This document shows, piece by piece, positions 20,030 to 34,490 of a DNA stretch of 64,000 bases (the first letter of the stretch is position 1; each line of letters starts with the position of its first letter). This DNA is from Symsagittifera roscoffensis (lineage: Eukaryota; Xenacoelomorpha; Acoela; Convolutidae), in NCBI RefSeq assembly GCF_963678635.1, contig NC_087071.1:19283613-19347612 (forward strand). The letters run 5' to 3'. The translations under genes and the position numbers were made by a program. Under the pieces are notes generated by a model. The model worked only from the letters and a program-made list of their open reading frames with translations, made no database searches and was not told where the DNA came from.

Positions 20030-23000
20030 CATTTAGCTTCTGTTTTTGGCTACTGAATGTTTCTTCAGTTTTCACATCTTTGAAATACACAGCGACAACG
20101 TTTTTGGTTTTAATGCGTTGTGGGTATGCTGAAAGTTAATCAGAGTACTAATTTTTTAGTTTTTGTCTTTTTTTTCTGAAATAAATCTTTTTTCTTATCC
20201 TTTATGCGATCTTTTGTGGTAGCATTTTTTTTCATTTTTCAGGACGTTGTGTGACTAGTTAAGTCATCTTGATGTGTTTATTGTTGTTCCATTCATCAAT
20301 TCTACTGGGTAAGCGATCATTGCAGAAGCGGATTTGAGCCGAAAAAAGTTGTCGTCACAAATTGATAGTTTCCACTAACTTCTGGTCTTGGCTACTGAAT
20401 GTTTCTTCAGTTATCACATCTTTGAAATACACAGCGACGTTTTTTGGTTTGTTAATGCTTTGTGGATATTCTGATGGTTCATGGGAGTTCTGAGTGTCGA
20501 TTTTGGTTTTTATGTTAATGAAAGATGTCTTTTTTGTGTTCACCCTTGATGCGATTTTTTGTGGTACAAACTTTTTCATTTTCCAGGACAGTGTATGGCT
20601 AGTTAAGAAATATTGACGTGTTCATTGTTTTTCCATTCATCAGTTCTACTGAATTAGCGATCGTTGCCGAAGCGGATTTGAGCTATGGTGATTTTTTGTC
20701 GAAAAAAGTTGTCGTCACAAATAGGTGGTTTCCACTAGCTTCTGGTCTTGGCTACTGAAATTTCTTCATTTTTGACATCTTTGAATAACACAGCGACAAT
20801 TGTTTTTGATTTTAAGGCGTTGTGGGTATGCTGAAGGTTAAACGGAGTACTAATTTTTTAGTTTTCGCTTTTTTGTTTCTGAAATAAGTCATTTTTTGTG
20901 TTTATCCTTGATGCGATCTTTTGTGGAACAAATTTTTTTCATTTTTCAGGACATTGTGTGACTAGTTAAGTCATCTTGATGTGTTCATTGTTGTTCCATT
21001 CATCAGTTCTACTGGGTTAGCGATCGTTGCAGAAGCGGATTTGAGCTGTGGTAATTTTTTGTCCGAAAAAAGTTGTCGTCACAAATTGGTAGTTTCCACT
21101 AGCTTCTGGTCTTGGCTACTGAAATTTCTTCAGTTTTGACATCTTTGAATTACATAGCGACAACTTGTTTTAGTTTTGATGCGTTGTGGATATGCTGAAG
21201 GTTTATCGGTGTACTATTTTTTTTAGTTTTTGTCTTTTTGGTTCTGAAATAAGTCATTTTTTTGTCCTTGGTGCGATCTTTTGTGGTACAAATTTTTCAA
21301 TTTTTAGGACAGTGTGTGGCTAGTTAAGAAATCTTGATGTGTTTTTGTTGTTCCATTCATTGATTTTTTTTGGATTAGCGATCTCTGCAAAAGCGGGTTT
21401 GCGCTGTGGTGATTTTTTTTTCCGAAAAAAATTGGCGTCACAAATTTGTAGTTTCCACCAGCTTCTGGTCTTGGCTTCTGAATGTTTCTTCAGTTTTGAC
21501 ATCTTTGAAATATACAGCGACAATTGTTTTTGATTTTAAGGCGTTGTGGGTATGCTGAAGGTTAAACGGAGTACTAATTTTTTAGTTTTCGCTTTTTTGT
21601 TTCTGAAATAAGTCATTTTTTGTGTTTATCCTTGATGCGATCTTTTGTGGAACAAATTTTTTTCATTTTTCAGGACATTGTGTGACTAGTTAAGTCATCT
21701 TGATGTGTTCATTGTTGTTCCATTCATCAGTTCTACTGGGTTAGTGATCGTTGCTTAAGCGGATTTGCGCTGTGGCGTTTTTTTGTCCGAAAAAAGTTGT
21801 CGTCACAAATTGGTAGTTTCATTTAGCTTCTGTTTTTGGCTACTGAATGTTTCTTCAGTTTTCACATCTTTGAAATACACAGCGACAACGTTTTTGGTTT
21901 TAATGCGTTGTGGGTATGCTGAAAGTTAATCAGAGTACTAATTTTTTAGTTTTTGTCTTTTTTTTCTGAAATAAATCTTTTTTCTTATCCTTTATGCGAT
22001 CTTTTGTGGTAGCATTTTTTTTCATTTTTCAGGACGTTGTGTGACTAGTTAAGTCATCTTGATGTGTTTATTGTTGTTCCATTCATCAGTTCTACTGGGT
22101 TAGCGATCATTGCAGAAGCGGATTTGAGCCGAAAAAAGTTGTCGTCACAAATTGATAGTTTCCACTAACTTCTGGTCTTGGCTACTGAATGTTTCTTCAG
22201 TTATCACATCTTTGAAATACACAGCGACGTTTTTTGGTTTGTTAATGCTTTGTGGATATTCTGATGGTTCATGGGAGTTCTGAGTGTCGATTTTGGTTTT
22301 TATGTTAATGAAAGATGTCTTTTTTGTGTTCACCCTTGATGCGATTTTTTGTGGTACAAACTTTTTCATTTTCCAGGACAGTGTATGGCTAGTTAAGAAA
22401 TATTGACGTGTTCATTGTTTTTCCATTCATCAGTTCTACTGAATTAGCGATCGTTGCCGAAGCGGATTTGAGCTATGGTGATTTTTTGTCGAAAAAAGTT
22501 GTCGTCACAAATAGGTGGTTTCCACTAGCTTCTGGTCTTGGCTACTGAAATTTCTTCAGTTTTGACATCTTTGAATAACACAGCGACAATTGTTTTTGAT
22601 TTTAAGGCGTTGTGGGTATGCTGAAGGTTAAACGGAGTACTAATTTTTTAGTTTTCGCTTTTTTGTTTCTGAAATAAGTCATTTTTTGTGTTTATCCTTG
22701 ATGCGATCTTTTGTGGAACAAATTTTTTTCATTTTTCAGGACATTGTGTGACTAGTTAAGTCATCTTGATGTGTTCATTGTTGTTCCATTCATCATTTCT
22801 ACTGGGTTAGCGATCGTTGCAGAAGCGGATTTGAGCTGTGGTAATTTTTTGTCCGAAAAAAGTTGTCGTCACAAATTGGTAGTTTCCACTAGCTTCTGGT
22901 CTTGGCTACTGAAATTTCTTCAGTTTTGACATCTTTGAATTACATAGCGACAACTTGTTTTAGTTTTGATGCGTTGTGGATATGCTGAAGGTTTATCGGT

Positions 23001-23310
23001 GTACTATTTTTTTTAGTTTTTGTCTTTTTGGTTCTGAAATAAGTCATTTTTTTGTCCTTGGTGCGATCTTTTGTGGTACAAATTTTTCAATTTTTAGGAC
23101 AGTGTGTGGCTAGTTAAGAAATCTTGATGTGTTTTTTGTTGTTCCATTCATTGATTTTTTTTTGGATTAGCGATCTCTGCAAAAGCGGGTTTGCGCTGTG
23201 GTGATTTTTTTTTCCGAAAAAAATTGGCGTCACAAATTTGTAGTTTCCACCAGCTTCTGGTCTTGGCTTCTGAATGTTTCTTCAGTTTTGACATCTTTGA
23301 AATATACAGC
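20030..23310. repeat. ~1790 bp higher-order repeat (five monomers), two copies
   Basis: 20030-21519 reappears almost unchanged at 21820-23310, an offset of 1790 bp. Unusual words shared by both copies include GGTAGTTTCATTTAGCTTCT, CTTATCCTTTATGCGATC, and the deletion that joins GATTTGAGC directly to CGAAAAAAG. The bridge (21520-21819) resembles 20793-21090. Confidence 0.9.
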
Positions 23311-25030
23311 GACAATTTTTTGGGCTGTTAATGCGTTTTGGGTATGATGATGGTTCATGGGAGCACTACGTTTTTGATTTTGGTTTTTATGTTTCTGAAA
23401 TATGTCATTTTTTGTGTTTATCCTTGATGCGATCTTTTGTGGTACATTTTTTTTCCTTTTTCAGGACATTGTGTGGCTGGTAAAGTCATCATGATGCGTT
23501 CATTGTTGTTCCATTCATCAATTCTACTGGGTTAGTGATCGTTGCTTAAGCGGATTTGCGCTGTGGCGTTTTTTTGTCCGAAAAAAGTTGTCGTCACAAA
23601 TTGGTAGTTTCCTTTAGCTTCTGGTCATGGCTACTGAATGTTTCTTCAGTTTTCACATCTTTGAAATTTACAGCGACGCTTTTTAGGGTTGTTAATGCGT
23701 TGTGGAATTGCTGACGGTTCATGGGAGTTCTGGGTTTCGATTTTGGTTTTTATGTTAATGAAATATGTCTTTTTTGTGTTCATCCTTGATGCGACATTTT
23801 TATGGTACAAATTTTTTTTTCATTTTCCAGGACAGTGTGTGGCTAGTTAAGGAATCTTGACGTGTTCATTGTTTGTCCATTCATCAATTCTACTGAGTTG
23901 CAGAAGTGGATTTGCGCTGTGGCGATTTTTTGTCCGAAAAAAGTTGTCGTCACAAATTGGTAGTTTCCACTAGCTTCTGGTCTTGGCTACTGAATTTTCT
24001 TCAGTTTTGACATCTTTAAATTACATAGCGACAATTTTTTTTGGTTTTGATGCAATGTGGGTATGCTGAAGGTTTATCGGAGTACTAATTTTTTAGTTTT
24101 TGTCTTTTTGGTTCTGAAATAAGTCATTTTTTGTCCTTGGTGCGATCTTTTGTGGTACACATTTTTAAATTTTTAGGACAGTGTGTGGCTAGTTAAGAAA
24201 TCTTGATGTGTTTTTTGTTGTTCCATTCATCAATTTTATATTGGGTTAGCGATCTCTGTAAAAGCGGGTTTGCGCTGTGGTGATTTTTTTTTCCGAAAAA
24301 AATTGGCGTCACAAATTTGTAGTTTCCACTAGCTTCTGGTCTTGGCTTCTAAATGTTTCTTCAGTTTTGACATCTTTGAAATATACAGCGACAATTTTTT
24401 GGGCTGTTAATGCGTTTTGGGTATGATAATGGTTTATGGGAGCACTAAGTTTTTGATTTTGGTCTTTATGTTTCTGAAATATGTCATTTTTTGTGTTTAT
24501 CCTTGATGCGATCTTTTGTGGTACATTTTTTTTCCTTTTTCAGGACATTGTGTGGCTGGTAAAGTCATCATGATGCGTTCATTAATGTTCTATTCATCAA
24601 TTCTACTGGGTTAGTGATCGTTGCTTAAGCGGATTTGCGCTGTGGCGTTTTTTTGTCCGAATAAACTTGTCGTCACAAATTGGTAGTTTCCACTAGCTTC
24701 TGGTCTTGGCTACTGAAATTTCTTCAGTTTTGACATCTTTGAAATACACAGCGACCATTTTTTGGTTTTCAATGCGTTGTGGGTCTGCCCGAGGTTAATC
24801 GGAGTACTAATGTTTTAGTTCTAGTCTTTTTGTTTCTGAAATAAGTGTTTTTTGTGTTTATCCTTGATGCGAACTTCTACAAATTTTTTCTTTTTTCAGG
24901 ACATTGTGTGGCTAGTTAAGTCACCTTGATGTGTTCATTAATGTTCCATTTATCAGTTCTACTGGGTTAGCGATCGTTGTAGAAGCGGATTTGAGCTGTG
25001 GTGATTTTTTGTCCAAAAAATCGTCGTCAC

Positions 25031-25390
25031 AGTACTGGCAGTTTTTCTTTCATTTTGGTCCTGACTACCATACATCCCTTGATTTCAGAAATTTGAAAAA
25101 CAGAGCTGCCTTTTTGATGTTGATAATGCATTTTTCATTTGTTGATGTTACTTGGGAGTGCTTAATTTTTGATTTCATTTTTTTTCTGTGGAACAATGTC
25201 TTTTTATGTGCCGATCAGTGAAGCGGTTTTTCTCGTTACAAGCTTTTCCAATTTTGATCACAGTGTCTGGCTTACATTATCAGCTTGATGTGCTGATTTG
25301 CATTCATTTAATCAATTCTACTGGGGTAGTCGTCGTTGCACTAGTGAATTTTCGCTGGAGTGTTTTTGTCTCAATAAAGTTATCACAAAT
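25031..25390. repeat. Divergent monomer E, copy 2
   Basis: Same organisation as 17878-18240 and close in sequence, including GTGCCGATCAGTGAAGCGG. It again follows an A monomer cut at GTCGTCACAGTACTGG, so the chimeric junction is common to E copies. Confidence 0.9.
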
Positions 25391-26700
25391 GGCTAGTTTC
25401 CACTAGCTTCTGGTCGTGGCTATTGAATGTTTCTTCAGTTTTCACATCTTTGAAACAAACAGCGACGCTTTTTTGGGTTGTTAATGCGTTGTGGATACGC
25501 TGACGGTTCATGGGAGTTCTGGGTTTCGATTTTGGTTTTTATGTTAATGAAATGTCTTTTTTGTGTTCATCCTTGATGCGATTTTTTGTGGTACAAAGTT
25601 TTTCATTTTCCAGGACTGCGTGGCTAGTTAAGAAATCTTGACGTGTTCATAGTTTTTCCTTCCATCAATTATACTGAGTTAGCGATCGTTGCAGACGTGG
25701 ATTTGCGCTGCGGTGATTTTTTGTCCGAAAAAAGTTGTCGTCACAAATTGGTAGTTTCCACTAGCCTCTGGTTTTATCTACTGAAGTTTCTTCAGTTTTC
25801 ACATCTTTGAAATAGACAGGGACGCTTTTTTGGGTTTTTAATGCGTTGTGAATATGCTGCCGGTTCATGGGAGTTCTGGGTTTCGATTTTGGTTTTTATG
25901 TTAATGAAAAATGTCTTTTTTGTGTTCATCCTTGATGCGATTTTTTGTGGTACTATTTTTTTATTTTCAGGGACAGTGTGTGGCTAGTAAAGAAATCTTG
26001 ACGTGTTCATTGTTTTTCAAGTCATCAATTCTACTGAGTTAGCGATCGTTGCGGACGTGGATTTGCGCTGTGGTGATTTTTTGTCCGAAAAAAGTTGTCG
26101 TCACAAATTGGTAGTTTCCATTAGCTTCTGGTCTTGGATACTGAAATTTCTTCAGTTTTGACATCTTTGAATTACACAGCGAGAACTTTTTTTGGTTTTA
26201 ATGCGTTGTGGGTATGCTGAAAGTCAATCAGAGTACTAATTTTTTTAGTTTTTGTCTTTTTGTTTTTGAAATAAGTAATTTTTTGTGTTTATCCTTGATG
26301 CGATCTTTTGTGGTACAAATTTTTTTTTCATTTTTCAGGACATTGTGTGACTAGTTAAGTCATCTTGATGTGTTCATTGTTGTTCCATTCATCAGTTCTA
26401 CTGGGTTAGCGATCATTGCAGAAGTGGATTTGAGCTGTGGTAATTTTTTGTCCGAAAAAAGTTGTCGTCACAAATTGATAGTTTCCACTAACTTCTGGTC
26501 TTGGCTACTGAATGTTTCTTCAGTTATCACATCTTTGAAATACACAGCGACGTTTTTTGGTTTGTTAATGCTTTGTGGATATTCTGATGGTTCATGGGAG
26601 TTCTGGGTTTCGATTTTGGTTTTTATGTTAATGAAATATGTCTTTTTTGTGTTCATCCTTGATGCGATTTTTTGTGGTACAAGTTTTTTTCATTTTTCAG

Positions 26701-26722
26701 GACATTTTGTGGCTAGGTAAGT
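26701..26722 (+). other. Splice-like micro-exon motif in satellite A
   Basis: TTTTTCAG is followed by the 16 bases GACATTTTGTGGCTAG and then GTAAGT, i.e. acceptor consensus, a 16 nt candidate exon and donor consensus. The same arrangement occurs at 43567, 44355, 45389 and 46478. Transcription or splicing cannot be judged from the sequence. Confidence 0.4.
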
Positions 26723-28869
26723 CATCTTGAAGTGTTCATTGTTGTTCCATTCATCAGTTCTACTGATTTAGCGATCGTTGCCGAAGCGGATGTGAGCTAT
26801 GGTGATTTTTTGTTGAAAAAAGTTGTCGTCACAAACTGGTAGTTTCCACTAGCTTCTGATCTTGGCTACTGAAATTTTTTCAGGTTTGACATCTTTGAAA
26901 TACACAGCGACAACTTTCTTTTTGGTTTTAATGCGTTGTGGGTATGCTTAAAGTTAATCGGAGTACTAATTTTTTAGTCTTTGTCTTTTTGTTTCTGAAA
27001 TAAGTCGCTTTTTGTGTTCATCCTTGATGCGATTTTTTGTGGTACAAATTTTTTCATTTTCCAGGACAGTGTGTGGCTACTTAAGAAATCTTAACGTGTT
27101 CATTCTTTTTCAATTCATCAATTCTACTAAGTTATCAATCGCTGCGGACGTGGATTTGCGCTGTGGTGCTTTTTTGTCCGAAAAAAATTGTCGTCACAAA
27201 TTGGTAGTTTCCATTAGCTTCTGGTCTTGGCTACTGAAATTTCTTCAGTTTTGACATCTTTGAATTACACAGCGACAACTTGATCTTTGGTTTTAATGCG
27301 TTGTGGGTATGTTGAAAATTAATCGGAGTACTAATTTTTTAGTCTTTGTCCTTTTTGTTTCTGAAATAAGTCATTTTTTGTGTTTATCCTTGATGCGATC
27401 TTTTGTGGTACAATAATTTTTCATTTTCAGGACATTTTGTGACTAGTTAAGTCATCTTGATGTGTTCATTGTTGTTCCATTCATCAGTTCTACTCGGTTA
27501 GCGATCATTGTAGAAGTGGATTTGAGCTGTGGTAATTTTTTGTCCGAAAAAAATTGTCGTCACAAATTGGTAGTTCCACTAGCTTCTGGTCTTGGCTACT
27601 GAAATGTCTACAGTTTTCACATCTTTGAAATTCACAGCGACGCTTTTTTGGGTTGTTAGTGCGTTGTGGATATGCTGACGGTTCATGGGAGTTCTGAGTT
27701 TCGATTTTGGTTTATATGTTAATGAAATGTGTCTTTTTTGTGTTCATGCTTGATGCGATTTTTTGTGGTACAAATTTTTTCATTTTCCAGGACAGTGTGG
27801 CTAGTTAAGAAAGCTTGACGTGTTCATTGTTTTTCAATTTATCAATTCTACTGAGTTAGCGATAGTTGCGGACGTGGATTTGCGCTGTGGTGACTTTTTG
27901 TCCGAAAAAAATTGTCGTCACAAATTGGTAGTTTCCATTAGCTTCTGGTCTTGGCTACTGAAATTTCTTCAGTTTTTACATCTTTGAATTACACAGCGAC
28001 AATTTTTTTTGGTTTTAATGCGTTGTGGATATGCTGAAAGTTAATCGGAGTACTAATTTTTTAGTCTTTGTCTTTTTGTTTCTGAAATAAGTCATTTTTT
28101 GTGTTTATCCTTGATGCGATCTTTTGTGGTACAAATTTTTTTTTCGTATTTCAGGACATTGTGTGACTAGTTAAGTCATCTTGATGTGTTCATTGTTGTT
28201 CCATTCATCAGTTCTACTGGGTTAGCGATCATTGCAGAAGTGGATTTGAGCTGTGGTATTTTTTTTAAGGAAAAAGTTGTCGTCACAAATTGGTAGTTTC
28301 CACTAGCTTCTGGTCTTGGCTACTGAATGTTTCTTCAGTTTTCACATCTTTGAAATACACAGCGACGCTTTTTTGGGGTGTTAGTGCGTTGTGGATATGC
28401 TGAAGGTTCGTGGGAGTTCTGAGTTTCGATTTTGGTTTTTATGTTAATGAAATGTGTCTTTTTTGTGTTCATCCTTGATGCGATCTTTTGTGGTACAATT
28501 TTTTTTTTCTCGTATTTCAGGACATTGTATGGCTAGTTAAGAAATTTTGACGTGTTCATTGTTTTACCATTCATCAGTTCTGCTGAGTTAGCGATCGTTG
28601 CCGAAGCGGATTTGAGCTATGGTGATTTTTTGTCGAAAAAGTTGTCGTCACAAATTGGTAGTTTCCACTAGCTTCTGGTCTTGGCTACTGAAATTTTTTC
28701 AGTTTTGACATCTTTGAATTACACAGCGACAGTTTTTTTGGTTTTGATGTGTTGTGGGTATGCTGAAGGTTAATCGGAACACTAATTTTTTAGTTTTTGT
28801 CTTTTTTGTTTCTGAAATAAGTCATTTTTTGTGTTTATCCTTGATGCGATCTTTTGTGGTACAAATTTT

Positions 28870-29990
28870 TTTCATTTTTCAGGACATTGTGTGACTAATC
28901 AAGAAAATTTGACGTGTTCATTGTTTTTCCATTCATCAATTCTACTGAGTTAGCGATCGTTGCAGAAGCGGATTTGAGCTCTGGCGATTTTTGTCCGAAA
29001 AAAGTTGTCGTCACAAATTGGTAGTTTCAACAAGCTTCTGTTCTTGGCTACTGAAATTTCTTCAGTTTTGACATCTTTGAATTACACAGTGACATTTTTT
29101 TTTGGTTTTAGTGCGTTGTGGGTATGCTGAAAGTTAATCGGAGTACTCATTTTTTAGTTTTTGTCTTTCTGTTTCTGAAATGAGTCATTTTTTGTGTTTA
29201 TCCTTGATGCGATATTTTGTTGTACTATTTTTTTTTCATTTTTCAGGACATTGTGTGACTAGTCAAGAAATTTTGACGTGTTCATTGTTTTTCCATTCAT
29301 CAATTCTACTGAGTTAGCGATCGTTGCAGAAGCGGATTTGAGCTCTGGCGATTTTTGTCCGAAAAAAGTTGTCGTCACAAATTGGTAGTTTCAACAAGCT
29401 TCTGTTCTTGGCTACTGAAATTTCTTCAGTTTTGACATCTTTGAATTACACAGCGACATTTTTTTTTAGTTTTAATGCGTTGTGGGTATGCTGAAGGTTA
29501 ATCGGAGTAATAATTTTTTAGTTTTTGTCTTTCTGTTTCTGAAATGAGTCATTTTTTGTGTTTATCCTTGATGCGATATTTTGTTCTTCTATATTTTTTT
29601 CATTTTTCAGGACATTGTGTGACTAGTCAAGAAATTTTGACGTGTTCATTGTTTTTCCATTCATCAATTCTACTGAGTTAGCGATCGTTGCAGAATTGGA
29701 TTTGCGCTGTGGCGATTTTTTGTCCGAAAAAAGTTGTCGTCACAAATTGGTAGTTTCCACTAGCTTTTGGTCTTGGCTACCAAAAATTCTTCAGTTTTGA
29801 CATCTTTGAATTACACAGCGACAATTTTTTTTTGGTGTTAATGCGTTGTGGGTATGCTGAAGGTTAATTGGAGTACTAATTTTTTAGTTTTTGTCTTTCT
29901 GTTTCTGAAAAAAGTCATTTTTAATGTTTATGCTTGATGCGATCTTTTGTGGTACAATTTTTTTTCATTTTTCAGGACATTGTGTGGCTA
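28870..29990. repeat. Local run of three closely related A monomers
   Basis: Three successive monomers (~366 bp) share GACTARTCAAGAAAWTTTGAC and GGTAGTTTCAACAAGCTTC or close variants (starting near 28892, 29257 and 29622). They resemble each other more than their neighbours, pointing to a recent single-monomer amplification. Confidence 0.75.
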
Positions 29991-30108
29991 GTTGAGTCAT
30001 CTTGATACTTTCATTGTTGTTCCATTCATCAGTTTTTCTGGGTTAGCGATCGTTGCAGAAGCGAACTTGCGCTGTGGTGATTTTTTGTCCGAAAAAATTT
30101 GTCGTCAC

Positions 30109-30461
30109 AGTACTGGCAGTTTTTTTTTGGTCCTGACTAACAGACATCCCTTGATTTCATAAATTTGAAAGACAAAGCTGCTTTTTTGATGTTGATAATG
30201 CGTTTTTCATTTGTTGATGTTACCTGGGAATGCTTTATTTTTGATTTCAGTTTTTTTCTGTGGAACCATGTCTTTCTATGTGTCTATCAGTGATGCGGTT
30301 TTTCTAGTTACAAGTTTTTCCATTTTTGATCACAGTGTCTGGCTGATATTATCAGTTTGATGTGCTCATTTGTATTCATTCATTCAATTCTTTTGGGTTA
30401 GTGGTCGTTGCTCTAGTGAATTTGCGCTGGAGTGTTTTGTCTCAATAAAGTTATCACAAAT
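30109..30461. repeat. Divergent monomer E, copy 3
   Basis: E-type monomer with TTTGGTCCTGACTAACAGAC and TGTGTCTATCAGTGATGCGG. It is intermediate between the early copies (CCGATCAGTGAAGCGG) and the later ones (GTGTCAGTGATGCGG). Confidence 0.9.
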
Positions 30462-33049
30462 TGCTAGTTTCCACTAGCTTCTGGTCTTGTCTACTAAATG
30501 TTTCTTCAGTTTTCACATCTTTGAAATACACAGCGACCTTTTTTTGGGTTGCTAATGCGTTGTAGATATGCTGGCGGTTCATGGGTGTTCTGGGTTTCGA
30601 TTTTGGTTTTTTTGTTAATGAAATTTGTCTTTTTTGTGTTCATCCTTGATCCGAATTTTTGTGGTTCAAATTTTTTTTTTCGTTTTCCAGGACCGTATGT
30701 GGCTAGTTAAGAAATCTTGATGTATTCATTGTTTCTACATTCATCAATTCTACTGGGTTAGAAATCGTTGCAGAAGTGGATTTGTGCTGTTGTGATTTTT
30801 TGTCCGAAAAAAGTTGTCATCACAAATTGGTAGTTTCCACTAGCTTCTGGTCTTGGCTACTGAAAATTCTTCAGTTTTGACATCTTTGAATTACACAGCG
30901 ACAGTTTTTTGGATTTTAAAGCGTTGTGGGTGGTGGGTATACTGAAGGTTAATCGGAGTACTAGTTTTTTAGTTTTAGTCCTTTTGTTTCTGATATAAGT
31001 CATTTTTTTGTGTTTATCCTTTTGTGGTACATTTTTTTTTTCATTTTTCAGGACATTGTGTGGCAGTTAAGTCATCTTGATGTGTTCATCGTTGTTCCTT
31101 TCATCAGTTCTACTGGGTTAGCGATCGTTGCAGAAGCGGATTTGAGCTGTGGTGATTTTTGTCCGAGTCGGATTTGAGCTGTTGTCACAAGTTGCTAGTT
31201 TCCACTAGCTTCTTCTGGTCTTGGCTACTGAATGATCTTCAGTTTTCACATCTTTGAAATACACAGCGAGGCTTTTTTGGGTTGTTAATGCGTTGTGGAT
31301 ATGCTGGTGGTCCATGGGAATTCTGGGTTTCGATTTTGGTTTTTATGTTCATGAAAAATGTCTTTTTTGTGTTCATCCTTGATGCGATTTTTTGTGCTAC
31401 AAATTTTTTCATTTCCCAGGACAGTCTGTGGCTAGTTAAGAAATCTTGATGTGTGCATTGTTTTTACATTCATCAATTCTACTGGGTTAACGATCGTTGC
31501 AGAATTGGATTTGCGCTGCTGTGATTTCCTGTCCGAAAAAGTTGTCATCACAAATTGGTAATTTCCACTAGCTTCTGCTATTGGCTACTGAATTTTCTGC
31601 AGTTTTGACATCTTTGAATAAAACAGCGACAATTTCTTGGGTTTTAATGCGTTGTGGGTGTGCTGAAGGATATTTGGAGTACTAGTTTTTTAGTTTTAGT
31701 CTTTTTGTTTCTGAAATAAGTCATTTTTTGTGTTTATCCTTGTTACGATCTTTTGTGGTACAAATTTTCTTCATTTTTCAGGACATTGTGTTGCAGTTAA
31801 GTCATCTTGATGTGTTCATTGTTGTTCCATTCATCAGTTCTATTCGGTTAGTGATCGTTGCAGAAGTGGATTTGCGCTGTTGTGATTTTTTGTTCGAAAA
31901 AAGTTGTCATCACAAATTGGTAGTTTCCACTAGCTTCTGGTCTTGGCCCCTGAAATTTCTTCAGTTTTGACATCTTTGAATTACACACGGATAAGTTTTT
32001 GGGTTTTACTGCGTTGTGGATATGCTGAAGGTTAATTGGAGTATTTTTTTTAGTTTTAGTCTTTTTGTTTCTGAAATAAGTCATTTTTGTGTTTATCCTT
32101 TTGTGGTACAAATTTTCTTCATTTTTCAGGACATTGTGTTGCAGTTAAGTCATATTGATGTGTTCATTGTTGTTCCATTCATCAATTCTACTCGGTTAGC
32201 GATCGTTGCAGAAGCGGATTTGAGCTGTGGTGATTCTTGTCTGAATAAAGTTGTCGTCACAAATTGGTAGTTTCCACTAGCTTCTGGTCTTGGCCCCTGA
32301 AATTTCTTCAGTTTTGACATCTTTGAATTACACACGGATAAGTTTTTGGGTTTTACTGCGTTGTGGATATGCTGAAGGTTAATTGGAGTATTTTTTTTTA
32401 GTTTTAGTCTTTTTGTTTCTGAAATAAGTCATTTTTGTGTTTATCCTTGATGCGATCTTTTGTGGTACAAATTTTTTCATTTTTCAGGATATTCTGTGGC
32501 AGTTAAGTCATCTTGATGGGTTCCTTGTTGATCCATCCATCAGTTCTACTGGGTTAGCGATCATTGCAGCAGCTGATTTGAGCAGTGGTGATTTTTTGTC
32601 CGAAAAAAGTTGTCGTCACAAATTGGTAGTTTCCTTGTAGCATCTGGTCTTGGCCACTAAAATTTCTTCAGTTTTGACATCTTTGAAATACACAGCGACC
32701 GTTTTTTGGAATTTAATGCGTTGTGGGTATGCTGATGGTTAATCGGAGTACTAGTGTTTTAGTTTTAGTCTTTTTGTTTCTGAAATAAGTCATTTTTGTG
32801 TTTATCCTTGATGCGATCTTTTGTGGTACAAATTTTTTCATTTTTCAGGATATTCTGTGGCAGTTAAGTCATCTTGATGGGTTCCTTGTTGATCCATCCA
32901 TCAGTTCTACTGGGTAAGCGATCGTTGCAAAAGCGGATTTGAGCTGTGGTGATGTTTGTCCGAAAAAAGTTGTCATCACAAAATGGTAGTTTCCACTAGC
33001 TTTTGGTCTTGGCTACTGAAATTTCTTCAGTTTTGACATCTTTGAATTA

Positions 33050-34490
33050 CACAGCGACCATTTTTTGGAATTTAATGCATTGTGGGTATGCTGATGGTTA
33101 ATCGGAGTACTAGTGTTTTAGTTTTAGTCTTTTTGTTTCTGAAATAAGTCTTTTTTTTTGTGTTTATTCTTTTGTGGTACAAACTTTTTTCTTTTTTCAG
33201 GACATTCTGTGGCACTTAAGTCAACTTGATGGGTTCCTTGTTGATCCATTCATCAGTTCTACTGGGTTAGCGATCATTGCAGCAGCTGATTTGAGCAGTG
33301 GTGATTTTTTGTCCGAAAAAAGTTGTCTTCACAAATTGGTTGTTTCCTTGTAGCTTCTGGTCTTGGCTACTGAAATTTCTTCAGTTTTGACATCTTTGAA
33401 TTTCACACGGATAAATTTTTGGGTTTTACTGCGTTGTGGATATGCTGAAGGTTAATTGGAGTACTATTTTTTTAGTTTTGGTCTTTTTGTTTCTGAAATA
33501 AGTCATTTTTTGTGTTTATCCTTGATGCGATCTTTTGTGGTACAAAATTTTTTCATTTTTCAGGACATTGTGTGGCAGTTAGGTCATCTTGATGTTCAAT
33601 GTTATTCCATTCATCAGTTCTACTCAGTTATTGATCGTTGCAGATGTGGATTTGCGCTGTTGTGATTTTTGTCCGAAAAAAGTTGTCATCACAAATTGGT
33701 AGTTTCCACTAGCTTCTGGTCTTGGCTACTAAAATTTTTTCAGTTTTGACATCTTTGAATTACACAGCGACAATTTTTTGAAATTTAATGCGTTGTGGGT
33801 ATGCTGATGGTTAATCGGAGTACTAGTGTTTTAGTTTTAAACTTTTTGTTTCTGAAATAAGTCTTTTTTTTTTGTGTTTATTCTTTTGTGGTACAAACTT
33901 TTTTCTTTTTTCAGGACATTCTGTGGCACTTAAGTCATCTTGATGGGTTCCTTGTTGATCCATTCATCAGTTCTACTGGGTTAGCGATCATTGCAGCAGC
34001 TGATTTGAGCAGTGGTGATTTTTTGTCCGAAAAAGGTTGTCTTTAAAAATTGGTTGTTTCCTTGTAGCTTCTGGTCTTGGCTACTGAAATTTCTTCAGTT
34101 TTGACATCTTTGAATTACACACGGATAAGTTTTTGGGTTTTACTGCGTTGTGGATATGCTGAAGGTTAATTGGAGTACTATTTTTTTAGTTTTGGTCTTT
34201 TTGTTTCTGAAATAAGTCATTTTTTGTGTTTATCCTTGATGCGATCTTTTGTGGTACAAAATTTTTTCATTTTTCAGGACATTGTGTGGCAGTTAGGTCA
34301 TCTTGATGTTCAATGTTATTCCATTCATCAGTTCTACTCAGTTATTGATCGTTGCAGATGTGGATTTGCGCTGTTGTGATTTTTGTCCGAAAAAAGTTGT
34401 CATCACAAATTGGTAGTTTCCACTAGCTTCTGGTCTTGGCTACTAAAATTTTTTCAGTTTTGACATCTTTGAATTACACAGCGACATTTT
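33050..34490. repeat. Tandem ~714 bp dimer, two near-identical copies
   Basis: 33050-33770 and 33764-34490 match at an offset of 714 bp. They include identical open frames at 33456-33665 and 34170-34379 and the shared word GTTGTTTCCTTGTAGCTTCT. Each unit is two A monomers. Confidence 0.9.

Noticed and set aside
20355-20579. Recurring minus-strand ORFs of about 74 codons in satellite A (also 22145-22369, 26468-26656, 60429-60653, 61151-61375)
   Set aside because: They overlap + strand open frames in the same monomers, are lost by small indels in sister monomers, and have no recognised motif. They are shadows of a low-stop sequence.
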